Shown: in pieces, positions 60,766 through 64,000 of the stretch
Position numbering within the stretch: the first letter of the stretch is position 1
Layout of the letters: every line of letters begins with the position of its first letter
Origin: Chitinibacter sp046530675
Lineage (GTDB): Bacteria > Pseudomonadota > Gammaproteobacteria > Burkholderiales > Chitinibacteraceae
Assembly: GCF_046530675.1 (NCBI RefSeq)
Contig: NZ_CP172558.1
Coordinates: 1,860,001 to 1,924,000, forward strand
Length of the DNA stretch: 64,000 nucleotides
Reading direction: 5' to 3'
Made by a program: the position numbers and the translations under genes
The notes under the pieces: generated by a model
The model's database searches: none
Seen by the model: the letters and a program-made list of their open reading frames with translations, nothing else
Told to the model about the DNA's origin: nothing

Positions 60766-62133
60766 ATGGCTGGAATATCAAAATCGGATAATTTAAGTGT
60801 TCTGGCGCTTAAGAAAAAAATAGGTGAAGCACAAGAATACATCTCCTCAGGGCTGAAGTCTCCCCCATGTAAAATTGCATGCGGATTTGGATTGTCTTTA
60901 TGGGTGATGGGCGATTCTGGTTATTGGAAGCTACCGTATCGATATCAGGGGAAGCAAAAAACCATATCCCTCGGCGTATGTAATCTAAGTAAGCCTGATC
61001 TAGCAGATGCCCGAGCTCGTGCGCTCAAGGCCAAAGAACTGTTGGCTGATGGAGTAGAGCCAAGCACAGCAAAAAAAGCAAAAGAGCTAAAAGCAGCTGC
61101 CGAGCTGTATCAGCAAGAAAATACCTTTGAGGCCGTAGCGCGAGCTTGGCACAAAAAAGAGGTTGAGAGCAGTACATGGATCCCTAGCCATGCCGAGCGG
61201 ATTATGAAACGCCTCGTGGCAGATATTTTTCCGATTCTTGGGCATCGTCCCGTAGACAGTTTAGAAACCCATGATCTACTTCAGCCGCTGACTCTTGTAG
61301 CTCAGCGAGGGACATACAATCTTGCCAAAGCGTATCGCCAATACATTACGGTGATCATGCGGTATGCCGTGCAGATTGGAAGGATCAAAACAAATCCTGC
61401 CCTAGACTTGCAAGGGGCTATTCCAACGCGCAAGCCGGTTAATCGACCAGCATTGCCGCTATCTGAACTTGCTGAGTTGATGAGTCGGATTAATGCTTAC
61501 CAAGGTTTGGTTACGGTCAAAACGGCCACCAAGTTTGCTTTATTAACAGGGGCACGCTCATCCGAGTTTCGTTTTGCCCGCTGGACTGAGTTTGATTTGG
61601 ATAAAGCTGTATGGACGATTCCTGCTGAGCGTGATGGAGTTGAAGGCGTCCCAAACTCTGTTCGTGGTGAAAAAATGCGCCGTGAGCGGATCATCTATTT
61701 GTCTCATCAAGCGATTGAGCTGATTACGCTGCTGCGTAAATTAAACGGCGACGCGATTTTTGTATTTCAAGGCCGCAAATTAGGTACACCGATCAGTGAA
61801 AATACAGTCAACAATATGTTGAAAAAAATAGGGTACAACACTGCTAGCGACATCTGTCTGCATGGTTTTCGGACCATGATGGTTTCATCGCTTAATGAAT
61901 CAAATCGTTTTAGCCGTGATGCTATCGAACGGCATATTGGTCATGAAGGCGGCAGCGGCAATCGAGTAGAACAAATTTATAAACGCAATGCACTGTATTT
62001 GACCGAACGTCAACGCATGCTGCAATGGTGGGCAGACTACTTAGACGCAAATTCTCACGGTCGATATATTGCCCCCGATGTATTTGCTAACGACCTTGGC
62101 ACAAATATCAGGCCGTTACCCATCAGAGCCTAA
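60766..62133 (+). CDS. P4-type tyrosine integrase
   Basis: 455 residues. N-terminal DUF4102 DNA-binding domain (about 20-115, ending DARARALKAKELLADGVEP). A core-binding segment follows, then the tyrosine recombinase domain: Arg264 in LLTGARSSEFRFARW, His366-x-x-Arg369 in CLHGFRTMM, His393 in RHIGHEGG and Tyr405 in QIYKRNALY. All catalytic residues are present. It would catalyse site-specific insertion of a genomic island, yet no island cargo surrounds it here except possibly hisC copy 2. Confidence 0.93.
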   Translation: MAGISKSDNLSVLALKKKIGEAQEYISSGLKSPPCKIACGFGLSLWVMGDSGYWKLPYRYQGKQKTISLGVCNLSKPDLADARARALKAKELLADGVEPSTAKKAKELKAAAELYQQENTFEAVARAWHKKEVESSTWIPSHAERIMKRLVADIFPILGHRPVDSLETHDLLQPLTLVAQRGTYNLAKAYRQYITVIMRYAVQIGRIKTNPALDLQGAIPTRKPVNRPALPLSELAELMSRINAYQGLVTVKTATKFALLTGARSSEFRFARWTEFDLDKAVWTIPAERDGVEGVPNSVRGEKMRRERIIYLSHQAIELITLLRKLNGDAIFVFQGRKLGTPISENTVNNMLKKIGYNTASDICLHGFRTMMVSSLNESNRFSRDAIERHIGHEGGSGNRVEQIYKRNALYLTERQRMLQWWADYLDANSHGRYIAPDVFANDLGTNIRPLPIRA

Positions 62134-62283
62134 AGCTTGCAAGAGTTCATAATCAAAATGAGCTCTTGCACATACCGATCTATTTTTCACGCCCCGCTCA
62201 TTTCCATATTCACTGAAACTGGCATTCATATTTCATGGGATCTTGGTAAAATCAGCTTTCGCCCACGTCAAAAGATCAAAGCC

Positions 62284-63348
62284 ATGAGCCGTTTCTGGAG
62301 CCCTGTTGTACACGCCCTTACGCCGTACACGCCGGGTGAGCAACCGAAGATCACTAATCTGATCAAACTCAACACCAATGAAAATCCGTATGGTCCGTCG
62401 CCCAAGGCGATTATGGCAATGCGAGAGGCGGTGAACGATCATTTGCGGCTCTATCCCGATCCAAATGGCGACGTACTCAAAGACGCTGTGGCGCACTATC
62501 ATCACGCGGACGGCATCACGCGCGCGAATGTATTTGTCGGCAATAGCTCGGATGAAGTGCTGGCGCATACTTTTCAAGCGCTGCTTAAGCACGACGCACC
62601 GCTACTCTTCCCCGACATCAGTTACAGTTTTTATCCGGTGTATTGCGGCCTATATGGCATTGAATACCGCACAGTACCACTGAACTCCGACTTTGAAATC
62701 GACACTGCGGACTACACTGGCGGGGGCGCGATTATTTTCCCCAATCCAAATGCCCCGACTGGTATTTTGCTGCCGCTGGCAAAAATCGAGGCGCTGCTGC
62801 AAGCCTACCCCGATCAAGTACTAGTCGTTGATGAAGCTTATGTTGATTTTGGCGGCACCAGCGCAATTAGCTTGGTAAACCGCTACGACAATTTGCTGGT
62901 GGTACAAACGCTGTCTAAATCGCGCTCACTCGCGGGTCTGCGCGTTGGTTTTGCCGTTGGCCATGTGGATTTAATTGCGGGCTTGGAACGAGTAAAAAAC
63001 AGCTTTAACTCTTATCCGCTGGATCGCGTTGCGCTCGCCGGTGCTGTGGCCGCGATGGAAGACACAGGGTATTTTAACCGAACCTGTGCAGCCATTAACG
63101 CCAGCCGAGATACCCTCATAGCGCATCTGCAAGCACTGGGTTTTGAAGTGCTGCCGTCGAAAGCCAATTTCGTTTTTGTCCGCCATCCAAAGCACGACGC
63201 GGCGCAGTTGGCGCTAGCCTTGCGTGAACGCGCGATTCTGGTTCGCCATTTCAAGGCGCCACGCATTGATCAATTTTTGCGAATTTCGATTGGCACTGAT
63301 GCAGAATGTGAATCACTTACTAGTGCATTGAAGGAAATTTTGAAATAG
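62284..63348 (+). CDS. hisC2: Histidinol-phosphate aminotransferase, copy 2
   Basis: 354 residues, very similar to copy 1 across its length, with a three-residue insertion after DAVAHYHHADGIT. PLP lysine is Lys212. Codon choices and scattered substitutions differ enough that this looks like a relative's gene brought in rather than a fresh duplication. The leader also matches copy 1 (TTGGTAAAAT at 62243-62252 and a CGCTCATTTC block), so it probably has the same kind of promoter. It begins 150 bp after the integrase stop. Confidence 0.93.
   Translation: MSRFWSPVVHALTPYTPGEQPKITNLIKLNTNENPYGPSPKAIMAMREAVNDHLRLYPDPNGDVLKDAVAHYHHADGITRANVFVGNSSDEVLAHTFQALLKHDAPLLFPDISYSFYPVYCGLYGIEYRTVPLNSDFEIDTADYTGGGAIIFPNPNAPTGILLPLAKIEALLQAYPDQVLVVDEAYVDFGGTSAISLVNRYDNLLVVQTLSKSRSLAGLRVGFAVGHVDLIAGLERVKNSFNSYPLDRVALAGAVAAMEDTGYFNRTCAAINASRDTLIAHLQALGFEVLPSKANFVFVRHPKHDAAQLALALRERAILVRHFKAPRIDQFLRISIGTDAECESLTSALKEILK
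63067..63115. repeat. 49-bp GGGTAT...ATACCC spacing inside hisC copy 2
   Basis: Exact hexamers at 49 bp, at the place equivalent to 59651-59699 in copy 1. Confidence 0.45.
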
Positions 63349-63508
63349 GATTTTTTCTATCACTACTATTCACAAAGCGGCGTTGAACTTCAGCGGCAAA
63401 ACTGACTGTAACGGCTTCTTGAGGCCATACAGTTATGTCATTCAATTTAAGCTGCTACAAAAGAACTACATTGCGACCACTCAATCTGAGTTGCTAGCGC
63501 GGGTTTAA

Positions 63509-63808
63509 TCAAGGCTGGAAAATGTGGCAAAACAACATCTCGCTATATTGGGCCACGAGATGGACAGCAATATCAAGCTTAGCTGACATTGAATCGCCAA
63601 GTACGAGTGAGTGCTGTTCGGCCAAAGCAGACATGGCTTCCAATAAGAAATGCATGTGCCTGCTTAGGCTAGAACTCAGTGCTGGTCGTCTTTTTTCTAG
63701 CTCAGATAGATTCTTAATGTTGTAACAACAAAGATGCCTCCCACTGAGTGCTTCTTTATGGAAACGTAGTGCGCTCGCGAAAATGTTTATCTGGCTTGAG
63801 TCGATCAC
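63509..63808 (-). CDS. Possible small hypothetical protein
   Basis: 99 residues from a GTG start without ribosome site; helical, two His-rich spots (SRHMHFLLEAM). I do not recognise it and it may be a chance open frame. The surrounding 63349-63831 region is otherwise empty. Confidence 0.25.
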   Translation of the reverse strand: MIDSSQINIFASALRFHKEALSGRHLCCYNIKNLSELEKRRPALSSSLSRHMHFLLEAMSALAEQHSLVLGDSMSAKLDIAVHLVAQYSEMLFCHIFQP

Positions 63809-63831
63809 TTAAATAACGATAGAATCCGAGA

Positions 63832-64000
63832 ATGCAAAGCCAGTACCGAGCAACCTCTTTTCGTAAAACGCAGATCGTGATCTTTTGTATCATGCTGTTT
63901 TGCGCATGGCTGCCTGTATCCAATGCATTGTCTATGGCACATCAGCCAGTGTCTTTTCAATTTCATAATCCATTGGATGTCAGTGATTATGAAAAAGATG
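63832..64000 (+). CDS. N-terminus of an exported protein, partial
   Basis: 56 codons open to the window edge. After a basic start (MQSQYRATSFRKTQ) comes a hydrophobic stretch IVIFCIMLFCAWLPVSNALS, a probable signal peptide, then SFQFHNPLDVSDYEKD. ATAGAAT just upstream could be a -10. Function cannot be judged from this piece. Confidence 0.55.
   Translation, partial: MQSQYRATSFRKTQIVIFCIMLFCAWLPVSNALSMAHQPVSFQFHNPLDVSDYEKD

Overview
The window reads as a contiguous chromosomal segment of a betaproteobacterium of the order Neisseriales. Two secreted chitinases of different families (GH19 and GH18), a GH3 N-acetylhexosaminidase, and the protein sequences of the housekeeping genes suggest a chitin-degrading genus such as those in Chitinibacteraceae. 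The placement is inferred from gene content and remembered protein families, not from a search.

Layout. 1-5400: end of an RTX-type secreted protein, a cupin/membrane protein pair, an iron-storage block (bfd with a Fur-box-like operator, plus two complementary bacterioferritin subunits), a HisN-like phosphatase, a sulfurtransferase and a solute-binding protein. 5550-8100: satP, then a 266-bp non-autonomous element (MITE) and an IS3-family insertion sequence side by side. 8100-20000: a binding protein, zapE, a large MASE3-PAS-GGDEF-EAL protein, cytX, a gene-poor patch rich in folded repeats, a quinone oxidoreductase, two further unknown or binding proteins, and dinB. 20060-28140: RsmI-like methylase, maf, yceD, rpmF, plsX, fabH, fabD, fabG, acpP, fabF, the classical fatty-acid synthesis cluster. 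28380-38640: a DUF1631 protein, lipocalin, pabB-pabC-small periplasmic protein, ankyrin protein, mltF, gltX, FMN reductase. 38660-42840: nagZ, GH19 chitinase, and an exported lysine-rich protein. 43200-49350: aroA, a heptosyltransferase, a zinc-finger protein, ilvE, a LysR regulator, htpX. 49500-59270: chemoreceptor, GH18 chitinase, rlmD, hybrid kinase, EamA transporter, aquaporin. 59400-64000: two full hisC genes in inverted orientation around a tyrosine integrase, then a partial exported protein.

Functional links. bfd and the two Bfr subunits form an iron store-and-release module. The fab cluster delivers acyl-ACP from malonyl-CoA. pabB/pabC make p-aminobenzoate. NagZ, MltF and the chitinases together handle peptidoglycan and chitin amino sugars.

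The most unusual content is non-coding. (1) A dispersed palindrome of exactly 49 bp, GGGTAT-N37-ATACCC, recurs at about a dozen places between genes and several places inside genes. One copy has been split by a MITE, and rejoining it restores exactly 49 bp. (2) Three copies of a larger folded element keep their hairpins while the stem sequences change, which is covariation. (3) Two further MITE families are present. No rRNA, tRNA or CRISPR was seen.
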